This document shows positions 16,609 through 25,952 of a DNA stretch of 64,000 nt, one piece after another. The stretch spans positions 1-64,000 of the forward strand of contig NZ_LGDE01000002.1 in the NCBI RefSeq assembly GCF_001279725.1. The letters run 5' to 3'. The notes beneath the pieces are model-generated. The model did no database searches. It was given only the letters and a program-made list of their open reading frames with translations, and had not been told where the DNA came from. The translations under genes were made by a program, and so were the position numbers. The stretch is from Streptomyces sp. WM4235 (GTDB lineage: Bacteria > Actinomycetota > Actinomycetes > Streptomycetales > Streptomycetaceae). The number at the start of each line of letters is the position of its first letter. Position 1 is the first letter of the stretch.

Positions 16609-17325
16609 TCAGCCGGTTCGGCGCAGGGCCTCCGACAGGCGGGCGGCCGCGTCGATGACGGCCTGGGCGTGCATCCGCCCCGGGTGTCGGGTCAGGCGCT
16701 CGATCGGCCCGGAGACCGACACCGACGCGACCACCCGGTTCGAGGGTCCACGCACCGGCGCCGACACGGAGGCCACACCGGGCTCCCGCTCGCCGATCGA
16801 CTGCGCCCAGCCGCGGCGCCGTACGCCCGAGAGCGCCGTCGCCGTGAAACGCGCGCCCTGGAGCCCGCGGTGGAGCCGCTCGGGCTCCTCCCAGGCCATC
16901 AGGATCTGCGCGGCCGAACCGGCCTTCATCGGGAGCGTGGAGCCCACCGGGACGGTGTCCCGCAGGCCCGACAGCCGCTCGGCCGCGGCCACGCAGATGC
17001 GCATGTCGCCCTGACGCCGGTAGAGCTGCGCGCTCTCCCCGGTCACGTCACGGAGGTGGGTGAGCACCGGTCCGGCCGTCGCGAGCAGGCGGTCCTCGCC
17101 GGCAGCGGCGGCAAGCTCTGCCAACCGCGGACCGAGGATGAAACGTCCCTGCATGTCCCTCGCCACCATCCGGTGGTGTTCCAGTGCCACGGCAAGGCGA
17201 TGCGCCGTGGGTCGTGCGAGCCCTGTCGCCGCGACCAGCCCGGCGAGGGTGGCCGGACCGGACTCCAGTGCGCTCAGTACCAGAGCTGCCTTGTCGAGAA
17301 CGCCGACGCCGCTAGAGTTGTCCAT
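16609..17325 (-). CDS. ndgR: IclR-family regulator NdgR
   Basis: An IclR-type regulator of 238 residues, the length of Streptomyces NdgR, which controls leucine and other amino-acid genes and affects antibiotic production. The winged helix-turn-helix is at the N terminus (LAGLVAATGLARPTAHRLAVAL, residues about 25-46), and the effector domain follows (VPVGSTLPMKAGSAAQILMA; VASVSVSGP). ATG 17325 starts MDNSSGVGVLDKAALVLSA; the frame extends upstream but loses family character. It is divergent from leuC with 184 bases between, the arrangement known for ndgR-leuCD, and probably binds this gap. Confidence 0.95.
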   Translation of the reverse strand: MDNSSGVGVLDKAALVLSALESGPATLAGLVAATGLARPTAHRLAVALEHHRMVARDMQGRFILGPRLAELAAAAGEDRLLATAGPVLTHLRDVTGESAQLYRRQGDMRICVAAAERLSGLRDTVPVGSTLPMKAGSAAQILMAWEEPERLHRGLQGARFTATALSGVRRRGWAQSIGEREPGVASVSAPVRGPSNRVVASVSVSGPIERLTRHPGRMHAQAVIDAAARLSEALRRTG

Positions 17326-17342
17326 GAAACGATATTCGCGTC

Positions 17343-17353
17343 TCACACTGTGA
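17343..17353. promoter_or_regulatory. Inverted repeat, possible NdgR operator
   Basis: TCACA-C-TGTGA is a perfect 5+5 inverted repeat 18 bases upstream of the ndgR start and 157 bases before leuC. Its position fits autoregulation and control of leuC. Assignment to NdgR is inference. Confidence 0.45.
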
Positions 17354-17509
17354 AACGCAAGTTCAATTTTTCCAAGAAACAGCGAGTCTGTATGTGCGGG
17401 TCCACGAACCACTGGGTCCGAGCCTCGGTCCGGCGCGTGGGGTACGGACGATCAGGCGCACCGGATCTCTAATAAGCGCCGGCACAACCGGCCGGCCGGA
17501 GGGAAAGCG

Positions 17510-18934
17510 ATGGGTAGGACACTCGCGGAGAAGGTCTGGGACGACCATGTCGTCCGGCGCGCGGAGGGCGAGCCCGATCTGCTCTTCATCGATCTGCACC
17601 TCCTGCACGAGGTGACCAGCCCGCAGGCGTTCGAGGGCCTGCGGCAGGCCGGCCGCAAGGTGCGCCGCCTCGACCTCACCATCGCGACCGAGGACCACAA
17701 CACCCCCACCATCGACATCGACAAGCCGATCGCGGACCCGGTCTCCCGGGCCCAGCTGGAGACGCTGCGCAAGAACTGCGCCGAGTTCGGCGTGCGCCTG
17801 CACTCGCTGGGCGACGTCGAGCAGGGTGTCGTCCACGTCGTGGGACCGCAGCTGGGCCTGACCCAGCCGGGCACCACCGTGGTCTGCGGCGACTCGCACA
17901 CCTCCACCCACGGCGCGTTCGGCGCGCTGGCCTTCGGCATCGGCACCAGCCAGGTCGAGCACGTGCTCGCCACCCAGACGCTGCCGCTGGCCCGCCCGAA
18001 GACGATGGCGATCACCGTCACCGGCGCGCTGGCCGAGGGCGTCACCGCGAAGGACCTGATCCTGGCGATCATCGCCCGGATCGGCACCGGCGGCGGCCAG
18101 GGCTACATCCTGGAATACCGCGGCGAGGCCATCGAGAAGCTGTCGATGGAAGCCCGGATGACCATCTGCAACATGTCGATCGAGGCCGGCGCCCGCGCGG
18201 GAATGATCGCCCCGGACCGGACCACCTTCGACTACCTCCAGGGCCGTGACCACGCGCCCGTGGGCGAGGACTGGGACGCGGCCGTCGCGTACTGGCGGAC
18301 CCTGCGCACCGACGACGACGCGGTCTTCGACGCGGAGGTCGTCATCGACGGCGCCGCGCTCTCCCCGTTCGTCACCTGGGGCACCAACCCGGGCCAGGGC
18401 GCGCCGCTCTCCGCGAACGTCCCCGACCCTGCTTCGTACGAGGACGCTTCGGAGCGGCACGCCGCCGAAAAGGCCCTGGAATACATGGGGTTGACCGCCG
18501 GACAGCCGCTGCGCGACATCAACGTCGACACCGTCTTCGTAGGTTCGTGCACCAACGGCCGCATCGAGGACCTGCGTGCCGTCGCCGGCATCATCGAGGG
18601 CCGCAAAGTCGCCGAGGGCGTACGGATGCTGGTCGTTCCGGGCTCGGTCCGGGTCGCCCTCCAGGCCGTCGAGGAGGGCCTGGACAAGGTCTTCAAGGAG
18701 GCCGGCGCCGAATGGCGGCACGCGGGCTGCTCGATGTGTCTGGGCATGAACCCCGACCAACTGGCGCCCGGCGAGCGCTCCGCGTCCACCTCCAACCGCA
18801 ACTTCGAGGGCCGGCAGGGCAAGGGCGGGCGCACCCACCTGGTCTCCCCGCAGGTGGCCGCGGCCACCGCCGTGCTGGGCCATCTGGCCTCGCCCGCCGA
18901 CCTGTCCGCCGCCGACGCGACCGCCGGAGTCTGA
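17510..18934 (+). CDS. leuC: 3-isopropylmalate dehydratase large subunit
   Basis: LeuC of 474 residues, the iron-sulfur subunit of isopropylmalate isomerase in leucine synthesis. The three [4Fe-4S] cysteines are seen in [10 protein letters not shown] and [12 protein letters not shown]. Other aconitase-type marks are [20 protein letters not shown] and [13 protein letters not shown] at the start. The ATG at 17510 has CGGAGGG 7 bases upstream. LeuD follows after 3 bases, so the pair is translated together. Regulation is probably through NdgR from the divergent gene. Confidence 0.98.
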   Translation: MGRTLAEKVWDDHVVRRAEGEPDLLFIDLHLLHEVTSPQAFEGLRQAGRKVRRLDLTIATEDHNTPTIDIDKPIADPVSRAQLETLRKNCAEFGVRLHSLGDVEQGVVHVVGPQLGLTQPGTTVVCGDSHTSTHGAFGALAFGIGTSQVEHVLATQTLPLARPKTMAITVTGALAEGVTAKDLILAIIARIGTGGGQGYILEYRGEAIEKLSMEARMTICNMSIEAGARAGMIAPDRTTFDYLQGRDHAPVGEDWDAAVAYWRTLRTDDDAVFDAEVVIDGAALSPFVTWGTNPGQGAPLSANVPDPASYEDASERHAAEKALEYMGLTAGQPLRDINVDTVFVGSCTNGRIEDLRAVAGIIEGRKVAEGVRMLVVPGSVRVALQAVEEGLDKVFKEAGAEWRHAGCSMCLGMNPDQLAPGERSASTSNRNFEGRQGKGGRTHLVSPQVAAATAVLGHLASPADLSAADATAGV

Positions 18935-18937
18935 ACC

Positions 18938-19531
18938 ATGGAAGCCTTCACCACCCACACCGGCCGGGCCGTCCCGCTGCGCCGCAGCAACGTCGACACC
19001 GACCAGATCATCCCGGCCCACTGGCTGAAGAAGATCACCCGCGACGGGTTCGAGGACGGGCTCTTCGAGGCCTGGCGCAAGGACCCGGAGTTCGTCACGA
19101 ACCGCCCGGAGCGCGCCGGCGCGACCGTCCTGGTCGCCGGCCCCGACTTCGGCACCGGTTCCTCGCGCGAGCACGCCGTCTGGGCCCTGCAGAACTTCGG
19201 CTTCAAAACGGTCATCTCCTCCCGTTTCGCCGACATCTTCCGCGGCAACTCGCTGAAGAACGGCCTGCTGACCGTGGTCCTGCCGCAGGAGACCGTCGAA
19301 CGGCTCTGGAAGCTCACCGAGGCCGACCCCGACGCCGAGATCACGGTCGACCTGGTCGATCGCCAGGTCCGAGCGGAAGGCGTCGAGGCCGAGTTCGAAC
19401 TCGACGACAACGCCCGCTGGAGGCTGCTGGAGGGGCTGGACGACATCTCGCTCACCCTTCAGAACGAAGCCGACATCGCCACGTATGAAAGCACCCGGCC
19501 GGGCCACAAGCCCCGCACGATTCGGGCCTGA
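18938..19531 (+). CDS. leuD: 3-isopropylmalate dehydratase small subunit
   Basis: LeuD of 197 residues, the swivelling subunit that completes isopropylmalate isomerase with LeuC. Marks are [17 protein letters not shown] near residue 16 and the substrate loop [17 protein letters not shown] near residue 68. The length is normal for the family. A terminator lies 50 bases downstream. Confidence 0.98.
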   Translation: MEAFTTHTGRAVPLRRSNVDTDQIIPAHWLKKITRDGFEDGLFEAWRKDPEFVTNRPERAGATVLVAGPDFGTGSSREHAVWALQNFGFKTVISSRFADIFRGNSLKNGLLTVVLPQETVERLWKLTEADPDAEITVDLVDRQVRAEGVEAEFELDDNARWRLLEGLDDISLTLQNEADIATYESTRPGHKPRTIRA

Positions 19532-19581
19532 TTCCAGCCTGATCAGCGCTTATTCGCCTTCGGGTCATCACATCGACAACA

Positions 19582-19613
19582 CTGTGCCCCTCGCCCTCCG
19601 GCGGGGGGCACAG
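19582..19613 (+). terminator. leuCD terminator
   Basis: A 14-bp stem with one G-T pair (19582-19595 with 19600-19613) and a 4-base loop closes the leuCD unit. Confidence 0.7.
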
Positions 19614-19668
19614 CCGTGTGTTGAGGCCCCGTGAGGCGACAACTCGCCCCAGATGGCACAATCTGTGC

Positions 19669-19896
19669 ATGGAACGCGACAGTCAACTTGAGCTCTACGA
19701 ACTCGTCGCGGACCGATTGAAAGAAGCACACACAAGGGTGCGCTCACTGCAAGTCCCGGAGGGCGTAAGGATGGCGCTGTCCCGGAAGCTGTTGGTCGTC
19801 ACGGCCGCGTCGAAGCATGATCTGGCCGATGCGGCAAGGCGCCTGGACAGGTTGATGAAGGACCTCGACGAGGGTCGATTCCCTGAAGGCGACTGA
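19669..19896 (+). CDS. Conserved small helical protein, 75 residues
   Basis: A hypothetical protein found at this place in other Streptomyces (between leuD and hupS, from memory). It begins MERDSQLELYELVADRLKEA and is predicted mostly helical and charged, with heptad-like leucines and the stretch AARRLDRLMKDLDEGRFPE. There is no signal peptide or membrane segment. The start at ATG 19669 gives the compact form; the frame extends 17 codons upstream over the leuD terminator region. I know of no function. Confidence 0.8.
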   Translation: MERDSQLELYELVADRLKEAHTRVRSLQVPEGVRMALSRKLLVVTAASKHDLADAARRLDRLMKDLDEGRFPEGD

Positions 19897-19959
19897 TGCG
19901 AAGGAACTCCGTAACGGCCTACAACGTTGCGGCACTAGGGTGATTAGCCCGTTTCGTGT

Positions 19960-19988
19960 TTGATTTGCGGTATATATCCGCCTAACGT
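19960..19988 (+). promoter_or_regulatory. Predicted hupS promoter
   Basis: TTGATT at 19960-19965 and TAACGT at 19983-19988 are 17 bases apart. The spacer holds GCGG-TATATAT-CCGC, an inverted repeat and one of the most AT-rich spots of the window. The hupS start is 53 bases after the -10. Confidence 0.6.
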
Positions 19989-20040
19989 GCGAAATAAGCT
20001 TGAACACATTCGTTCTGGCGAAGTCTCCGAAGGGGAAGAC

Positions 20041-20727
20041 GTGAACAAGGCGCAGCTCGTAGAAGCGATTGCCGACAAGCTGGGCGGCCGTCAGCAGGCC
20101 GCGGACGCTGTCGACGCGGTACTGGACGCGATGGTCCGCGCCGTGGTCGCGGGCGACCGGGTCTCGGTCACGGGCTTCGGCTCGTTCGAGAAGGTCGACC
20201 GCCCCGCCCGTTACGCCCGTAACCCGCAGACGGGTGAGCGCGTCCGGGTCAAGAAGACCTCGGTTCCCCGATTCCGGGCCGGCCAGGGCTTCAAGGACCT
20301 GGTCAGCGGCACCAAGAAGCTCCCCAAGGGCGACGAGGTGGCCGTGAAGAAGGCTCCCAAGGGCAGCCTGTCCGGCGGGGCTTCCGCCACGGTCAAGAAG
20401 GCCGCGGCCAAGAGGGCGACCACCGCCAAGAAGGCCGCCGCGAAGACCACGGTCGCGAAGAAGGCGACCGCGAAGAGGACCACGGCCAAGAAGGCCACGG
20501 CGACCGTCAAGAAGACGACCGCGAGGACCGCCGTCGCGAAGAAGGCCGCCACGGCCAAGAAGGCGACCACGGTCAAGAAGGCCACCCCGGCGGCGAAGAA
20601 GACCACCGCCACCGCCAAGAAGACCGCTCCGGCGGCCAAGAAGGCCACCGCGAAGACGACCGCGCCCGCCAAGAAGACGGTGACGCGCAAGGCCACCGCG
20701 AAGAAGACGACCGCCCGCAAGAAGTAG
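20041..20727 (+). CDS. hupS: HU-family nucleoid protein with histone-like Lys/Ala tail
   Basis: HupS of 228 residues, the Streptomyces HU protein tied to spore chromosome compaction. Residues 1-93 are a classic HU fold: NKAQLVEAIADKLGG, VSVTGFGSFEKVDR, ARNPQTGERVRVKKTSVPRF and FKDLVSG. From about residue 100 to the end is a tail of repeated KKA, KKT and KRT units rich in Lys, Ala and Thr, like linker histone H1. The GTG at 20041 is the start because GGGGAAGAC lies just before and HU homologs begin MNKAQL. The neighbour downstream faces it across a strong terminator. Confidence 0.96.
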   Translation: MNKAQLVEAIADKLGGRQQAADAVDAVLDAMVRAVVAGDRVSVTGFGSFEKVDRPARYARNPQTGERVRVKKTSVPRFRAGQGFKDLVSGTKKLPKGDEVAVKKAPKGSLSGGASATVKKAAAKRATTAKKAAAKTTVAKKATAKRTTAKKATATVKKTTARTAVAKKAATAKKATTVKKATPAAKKTTATAKKTAPAAKKATAKTTAPAKKTVTRKATAKKTTARKK

Positions 20728-20748
20728 GGGCGGCGGTCACGCACACGC

Positions 20749-20784
20749 CGGGCCGGCTTCCCCCGCGGGGGGGAAGCCGGCCCG
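20749..20784. terminator. Terminator between hupS and cofC
   Basis: A perfect 15-bp stem (20749-20763 with 20770-20784) and a 6-base loop lie 21 bases after hupS and before the end of the converging cofC gene. Confidence 0.8.
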
Positions 20785-20844
20785 CGGTGCTGTCCGGAAG
20801 GGAAACCCCGTCGGGGACGGCCCCGGAAGCGGAAGGTGGGGACC

Positions 20845-21669
20845 TCAGAAGGTCTGGAGCGTGATCAGGGTGATCCGCAGGGCCCCGCCCTCGCCGTCCG
20901 TCTCGATGCGCACCCGCTGCCCGGGGCGCAGCAGCCGCAGGCCGCCCGCGTCGAAGGCCGGGGCCTCGAAGGACACCGGGGTGCCGTCGTCCAGCAGCAC
21001 GCTGCCACTGCGGGTCTGGGAGTCGTACGTGTACGCGGTCGCCTGCATACCGGCACTGTATCGGGCGGTGTGACGCCCCACACCGAGCGTGAGGGCCGTT
21101 CGCAGATCCGCCGCGGTGTCCACGTCCCGGCGCACGCTGTCGACGTCCGCCAGGGCGATTTCCACCGCCCCAGAGGCGAAATGGCGGGCCCGAGACGGGC
21201 CGCCGAACGAGGGTGTCAATTCCACGTCCGGAGCAGCCGAAAGCAACGTCGTCCCGATTCTTGCCGCATCCGCCAGAAATGCCCTGGGAAATTTCGAGGC
21301 ATCGTCGAGCACGCGTAGCAATTCGGGCGGTCTCAAGGCGGGCAGATCGGCGTTCATGGCGGCCACCGCCGCCCGGGGCCGCCGTCGCCGCACGGCCCGC
21401 TCCCCGTGGGCCAGGGCGGCGTTCAGGCCGGCGCCCGGGGAATCCGGGACGATCCGCGCGCCCAGCCTGGCCAGTTCCCGACCCGCGACGGAGTCGTCCG
21501 TGACGACCACCACATCCGCGACCGCCGCGCAGGCCAGCGCCCCCGCCACGGTGTCCTGCGCGAAGGCCAGCGCCAGCCCCGGGCGGGAGCCCCCGACGGC
21601 CGCCGCGAGACGGCTCTTGGCCAGCGCCAGCGGCTTCAACGGGACGACCAGACTCCAGACGGCGTTCGT
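20845..21669 (-). CDS. cofC: 2-phospho-L-lactate guanylyltransferase CofC with C-terminal extension; no normal start codon
   Basis: CofC (FbiD-like) activates 2-phospholactate or phosphoenolpyruvate with GTP in coenzyme F420 synthesis. The nucleotidyltransferase core runs WSLVVPLKPLALAKSRL, VVVVTDDS, ARIVPDSPGAGLNAAL and VAAMNADLPALRPPELL. From about residue 208 a separate module of some 67 residues (MQATAYTYDSQTRSGSVLLD to the end) resembles a cold-shock-like beta barrel; it could be an own gene from an internal ATG. No ATG, GTG or TTG precedes the conserved first strand: a strong GGAGGGGAGGGGGG site is followed at normal distance by ACG (21669-21667). Starting at TTG 21639 would remove the first strand. 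ACG may be the start or a base error. Confidence 0.82.
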   Translation of the reverse strand, partial: TNAVWSLVVPLKPLALAKSRLAAAVGGSRPGLALAFAQDTVAGALACAAVADVVVVTDDSVAGRELARLGARIVPDSPGAGLNAALAHGERAVRRRRPRAAVAAMNADLPALRPPELLRVLDDASKFPRAFLADAARIGTTLLSAAPDVELTPSFGGPSRARHFASGAVEIALADVDSVRRDVDTAADLRTALTLGVGRHTARYSAGMQATAYTYDSQTRSGSVLLDDGTPVSFEAPAFDAGGLRLLRPGQRVRIETDGEGGALRITLITLQTF

Positions 21670-21892
21670 GGCGCCCCCCTCCCCTCCGGTGCGCTCCCGC
21701 GCGCGCTCAAGCCATCGTCAGGTCATGGCCAGGTCATCAGTGGGCCCATTGTCGCCTCCACCCGGGCAGAGGGGAGGCCGTGCGGTGTGAGCGGGGCGTA
21801 CGGTGTTCTCGACAGAGACCGGGCCTGGGGCCACACTTGTCCGGCCGACGAGGTGCCCAAGCCGCGCACCGGTCCTAGAGGAAGGTGTTCGA

Positions 21893-22645
21893 GTGTCCCG
21901 CCGCAGAATCGGCTTCTGGTACCGCCTGGCGGCGGTCATCGCGAAACCGCCGCTGGTAGTGCTCTTCAAGCGGGACTGGCGGGGAATGGAGCACATTCCG
22001 GCCGACGGGGGATTTATCACCGCCGTCAATCACAACTCGTATCTGGACCCGCTCTCGTACGCGCACTTCCAGTACAACACCGGCCGGGTGCCCCGATTGC
22101 TCGCGAAGGCCGGCCTCTTCAAGGTGCCTTTCGTCGGCATGATCCTCCGTGGTTCCGGTCAGATCCCCGTGTACCGGGAGACCACCAACGCCCTCGACGC
22201 ATTCAGGGCGGCCGTGGCGGCGATCGAGAGCGGTGAATGCGTTGCCTTTTACCCGGAAGGCACCCTCACCCGCGATCCCGACATGTGGCCGATGGCCGGC
22301 AAGACCGGCGCCGCCCGCGTCGCACTGATCACCAAGGCCCCGGTCATTCCGGTGGCCCAATGGGGCGCGAATCTCGCGATGCCGCCCTACGCGAAGACCG
22401 ACAAGCTCCGGCTGTTCCCGCGCAAGACCCTCCAGGTGCTCGCCGGACCGCCCGTCGACCTCTCCGCCTTCCACGGCCTGGAACCCACCCCGGACGTGCT
22501 CAAGGAGGTCACCGAGGTCATCATGGCGGCCATCACCGAGCTGCTGGAGGAGTTGCGGGGCGAAAGCGCGCCCGCGCAGCCGTACGACCATCGCCAAGCC
22601 AGGGCGCAGCAGCGGCGCAACGCCGCGGGGGAGGGCAAGAAGTGA
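21893..22645 (+). CDS. plsC: 1-acyl-sn-glycerol-3-phosphate acyltransferase
   Basis: A PlsC-type acyltransferase of 250 residues that adds the second fatty acid in phosphatidic acid synthesis at the membrane. The catalytic H-x4-D motif is NHNSYLDP near residue 46; the phosphate-binding motif is YPEGTLTRD near residue 120. The start is GTG 21893 with GAGGAAGG upstream. The C terminus is basic and Gln-rich. It overlaps gpsA by GTGA, so glycerol-3-phosphate formation and its acylation are cotranscribed. Confidence 0.93.
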   Translation: MSRRRIGFWYRLAAVIAKPPLVVLFKRDWRGMEHIPADGGFITAVNHNSYLDPLSYAHFQYNTGRVPRLLAKAGLFKVPFVGMILRGSGQIPVYRETTNALDAFRAAVAAIESGECVAFYPEGTLTRDPDMWPMAGKTGAARVALITKAPVIPVAQWGANLAMPPYAKTDKLRLFPRKTLQVLAGPPVDLSAFHGLEPTPDVLKEVTEVIMAAITELLEELRGESAPAQPYDHRQARAQQRRNAAGEGKK

Positions 22646-23652
22646 CAGGTCCCGTGAAGGCAACCGTGTTCGGAACCGGCTCGTGGGGCACGGCCTTCGC
22701 CGTCGTGCTCGCCGACGCCGGCTGCGAGGTGACGATGTGGGGGCGCCGCCAGGAACTGGTGGACGCCGTCAACACCGACCGGACCAACCCGGACTACTTC
22801 CCCGGCGTCGAACTCCCCGCCAACATCCGGGCCACCACCGACCCGGCCGAGGCGGCCCGCGGCGCCGACTTCACCGTCCTCGCCGTCCCCTCCCAGACCC
22901 TGCGCGGCAACCTCGCCGAGTGGGCGCCCCTGCTGGCCCCCGACACCGTGCTCGTGTCCCTGATGAAGGGCATCGAACTCGGCACCGCCAAGCGGATGAG
23001 CGAGGTCATCGAGGAGGTGGCCAAGGTCCCCGCCGAGCGCGTCGCCGTGGTCACCGGCCCCAACCTGGCCCGCGAGATCGTCGCCCGCCAGCCCGCCGCC
23101 TCCGTGGTGGCCTGCGTGGACGACGCCGTGGCCCGGCGCCTCCAGGCCGCCTGCCACACCCCGTACTTCCGCCCGTACACGAGCACCGACGTCATCGGCT
23201 GTGAACTCGGCGGCGCCGTCAAGAACGTCATCGGCCTCGCCGTCGGCATCGCGGACGGCATGGGTCTCGGCGACAACACCAAGGGCTCGCTCATCACCCG
23301 AGGCCTCGCCGAAGCCACCCGCCTGGGCCTCGCGATGGGCGCCGACCCGCTCACCTTCTCCGGTCTCGCGGGTCTCGGCGACCTCGTCGCCACCTGTTCC
23401 TCGCCGCTCTCCCGCAACCACACCTTCGGCATCAACCTGGGCCGCGGGATGACCCTGGAGGAGACGATCGCGGTCACCCGGCAGACCGCGGAAGGGGTCA
23501 AGTCCTGCCAGTCCGTGGCGGATCTGGCACGCCGGTACGGAGTGGACATGCCGATCACCGACACGGTGGTCGACATCGTGCACCACGGGAAGCCCACGCT
23601 GGTCGCGCTCAAGGAACTCATGGGACGCAGCGCCAAACCGGAACGGCGCTGA
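22642..23652 (+). CDS. gpsA: Glycerol-3-phosphate dehydrogenase (NAD(P)+)
   Basis: GpsA of 336 residues reduces dihydroxyacetone phosphate to glycerol-3-phosphate for phospholipids. The nucleotide site is VFGTGSWGTAFA near residue 9, followed by LAVPSQTLRGN, VLVSLMKGIEL, and the active-site Lys region ELGGAVKNVIGLAVGIADG. The GTG start overlaps the plsC stop. The ddl gene follows 39 bases downstream, possibly in the same transcript. Confidence 0.97.
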   Translation: MTGPVKATVFGTGSWGTAFAVVLADAGCEVTMWGRRQELVDAVNTDRTNPDYFPGVELPANIRATTDPAEAARGADFTVLAVPSQTLRGNLAEWAPLLAPDTVLVSLMKGIELGTAKRMSEVIEEVAKVPAERVAVVTGPNLAREIVARQPAASVVACVDDAVARRLQAACHTPYFRPYTSTDVIGCELGGAVKNVIGLAVGIADGMGLGDNTKGSLITRGLAEATRLGLAMGADPLTFSGLAGLGDLVATCSSPLSRNHTFGINLGRGMTLEETIAVTRQTAEGVKSCQSVADLARRYGVDMPITDTVVDIVHHGKPTLVALKELMGRSAKPERR

Positions 23653-23691
23653 CTCCATTCCGGACGTCTGAGCGGGTACTCTCGTGGCGAT

Positions 23692-24849
<1,158 letters not shown>

Positions 24850-24867
24850 GCCCGACCGCACACACAC

Positions 24868-24904
24868 GATGACCGCCCGCCGGGGATCCCGGCGGGCGGT
24901 CATC
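24868..24904. terminator. Bidirectional terminator between ddlA and the lipoprotein gene
   Basis: A perfect 17-bp stem with loop GAT lies between converging genes, 18 bases after the ddlA stop. Confidence 0.88.
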
Positions 24905-24949
24905 ATGAGTGGGGGAGACCGCACGGCGGCCCCGGACGGTCCGGACGAC

Positions 24950-25453
24950 TCAGTACGAGGAGATGCCCACGGGCACGGCCTTGGCGATGGCCGCGGAGAG
25001 ATCGACCAGCATCCCCGCATCCGTGGCATGCTCCTTGTCGACCCGGACCTCCGTGTACGCCAGCCGCGCCCCGGTGGTGAACCGGAAACCGCCGTCCTCG
25101 TCGGCGGGAAGCTTCTCCAGCAACCAGCCGACTCCGTTGACCTCGACGCCGTCCTGCTTCGGATCCGACATCTTGGGCGGCTTGGGGATACCGCACCGCA
25201 GTACGATCGCCGAGCCGCCCCACGCGGCGGTCAGATCCGACTCGGGTCGGGTGGTGGTCCGCGCCAGGCCGGCCACCTTCTCCGGGAGCTCCTCGTGCAG
25301 TGCCGCACAGAGCCCCGCGACGTCGGCGGGCGGCTTGGGCGGCGGATCCACCCGGGCCTCGGCATCGCCCGAGGAACAGCCGGCGAGGGCCAGCAGGACC
25401 GCGCAGGCGGGCAGGGCCAGTAGACGCAGGGGCCGGCGGTGGAGGGACATCAC
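24950..25453 (-). CDS. DUF3515 lipoprotein
   Basis: A secreted lipoprotein of about 167 residues belonging to the actinobacterial DUF3515 family. The signal peptide is basic and Leu-rich and ends in the lipobox LALAGC, so Cys is lipidated after cleavage. Conserved cysteines (AGLCAALH, VLRCGIP) may form a disulfide outside the membrane. The start is GTG 25453 with an ATG as next codon; either is possible. The function is unknown; the family sits near ddl and thiL across Streptomyces, which does not define a role. Confidence 0.88.
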   Translation of the reverse strand: MMSLHRRPLRLLALPACAVLLALAGCSSGDAEARVDPPPKPPADVAGLCAALHEELPEKVAGLARTTTRPESDLTAAWGGSAIVLRCGIPKPPKMSDPKQDGVEVNGVGWLLEKLPADEDGGFRFTTGARLAYTEVRVDKEHATDAGMLVDLSAAIAKAVPVGISSY

Positions 25454-25473
25454 CGGCCAAGAGTAGACGGGGG

Positions 25474-25707
25474 CTACAGATGGACCACCGGGCAGGTCAA
25501 GGTGCGGGTGATCCCCTCCACCTGCTGGACCTTGGCGACCACCATGCGGCCGAGATCGTCGACGGTGTCCGCCTGGGCGCGCACGATCACGTCGTACGGG
25601 CCCGTCACGTCCTCGGCCTGGATCACCCCCGGGATCTGGCCGATGGACTCGGCGACGAACGACGCCTTGCCCACCTCGGTCTGAATGAGGATGTACGCCT
25701 GTACCAC
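25474..25707 (-). CDS. Stand-alone Lrp/AsnC ligand-binding (RAM) domain protein
   Basis: A protein of 77 residues that is just the effector and oligomerisation domain of Lrp/AsnC regulators, with no DNA-binding part. The sequence runs VVQAYILIQTEVGKASFVAE, then DVTGPYDVIVRAQADTVDDLG, ending RTLTCPVVHL. The GTG at 25707 follows GGAGG by 5 bases; the longer open frame upstream has no family character. Such proteins may bind amino acids or modulate full-length Lrp proteins. It starts divergently from thiL. Confidence 0.92.
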   Translation of the reverse strand: MVQAYILIQTEVGKASFVAESIGQIPGVIQAEDVTGPYDVIVRAQADTVDDLGRMVVAKVQQVEGITRTLTCPVVHL

Positions 25708-25952
25708 GGAACCTCCAGGGCGGCCACGAGGATCATTTCCCCTAACCTTCGGGTGGGCCCGGGGACATCGGGTGGGCCCGGGGAAGAAGGGACGCCACGG
25801 TACCGCGTCGCCGAGCGTCACGGGGAGACCCGCGAGCCCGGCTCCGCGCACGGCGAGGCGCACGGAGAGCAGAAGTTGACGTATCTGTTGACGGTACCCA
25901 GAGCTGTGACGGCTCGCGACCGCAAGCGGACTGGGCAAGAAGGGGCACAGCG

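Noticed and set aside
17354..17509. T-box or leucine leader peptide before leuC
   Set aside because: No T-box sequence and no short reading frame with a run of Leu codons were seen; NdgR control is the better explanation.
20041..20727. Repeat-rich tail of hupS as a non-coding repeat
   Set aside because: The repeats are in frame, use typical codons and encode the known Lys/Ala tail of Streptomyces HupS.
25740..25952. TPP riboswitch upstream of thiL-thiD
   Set aside because: The conserved CTGAGA and ACCTGATC elements of the THI box are not present.
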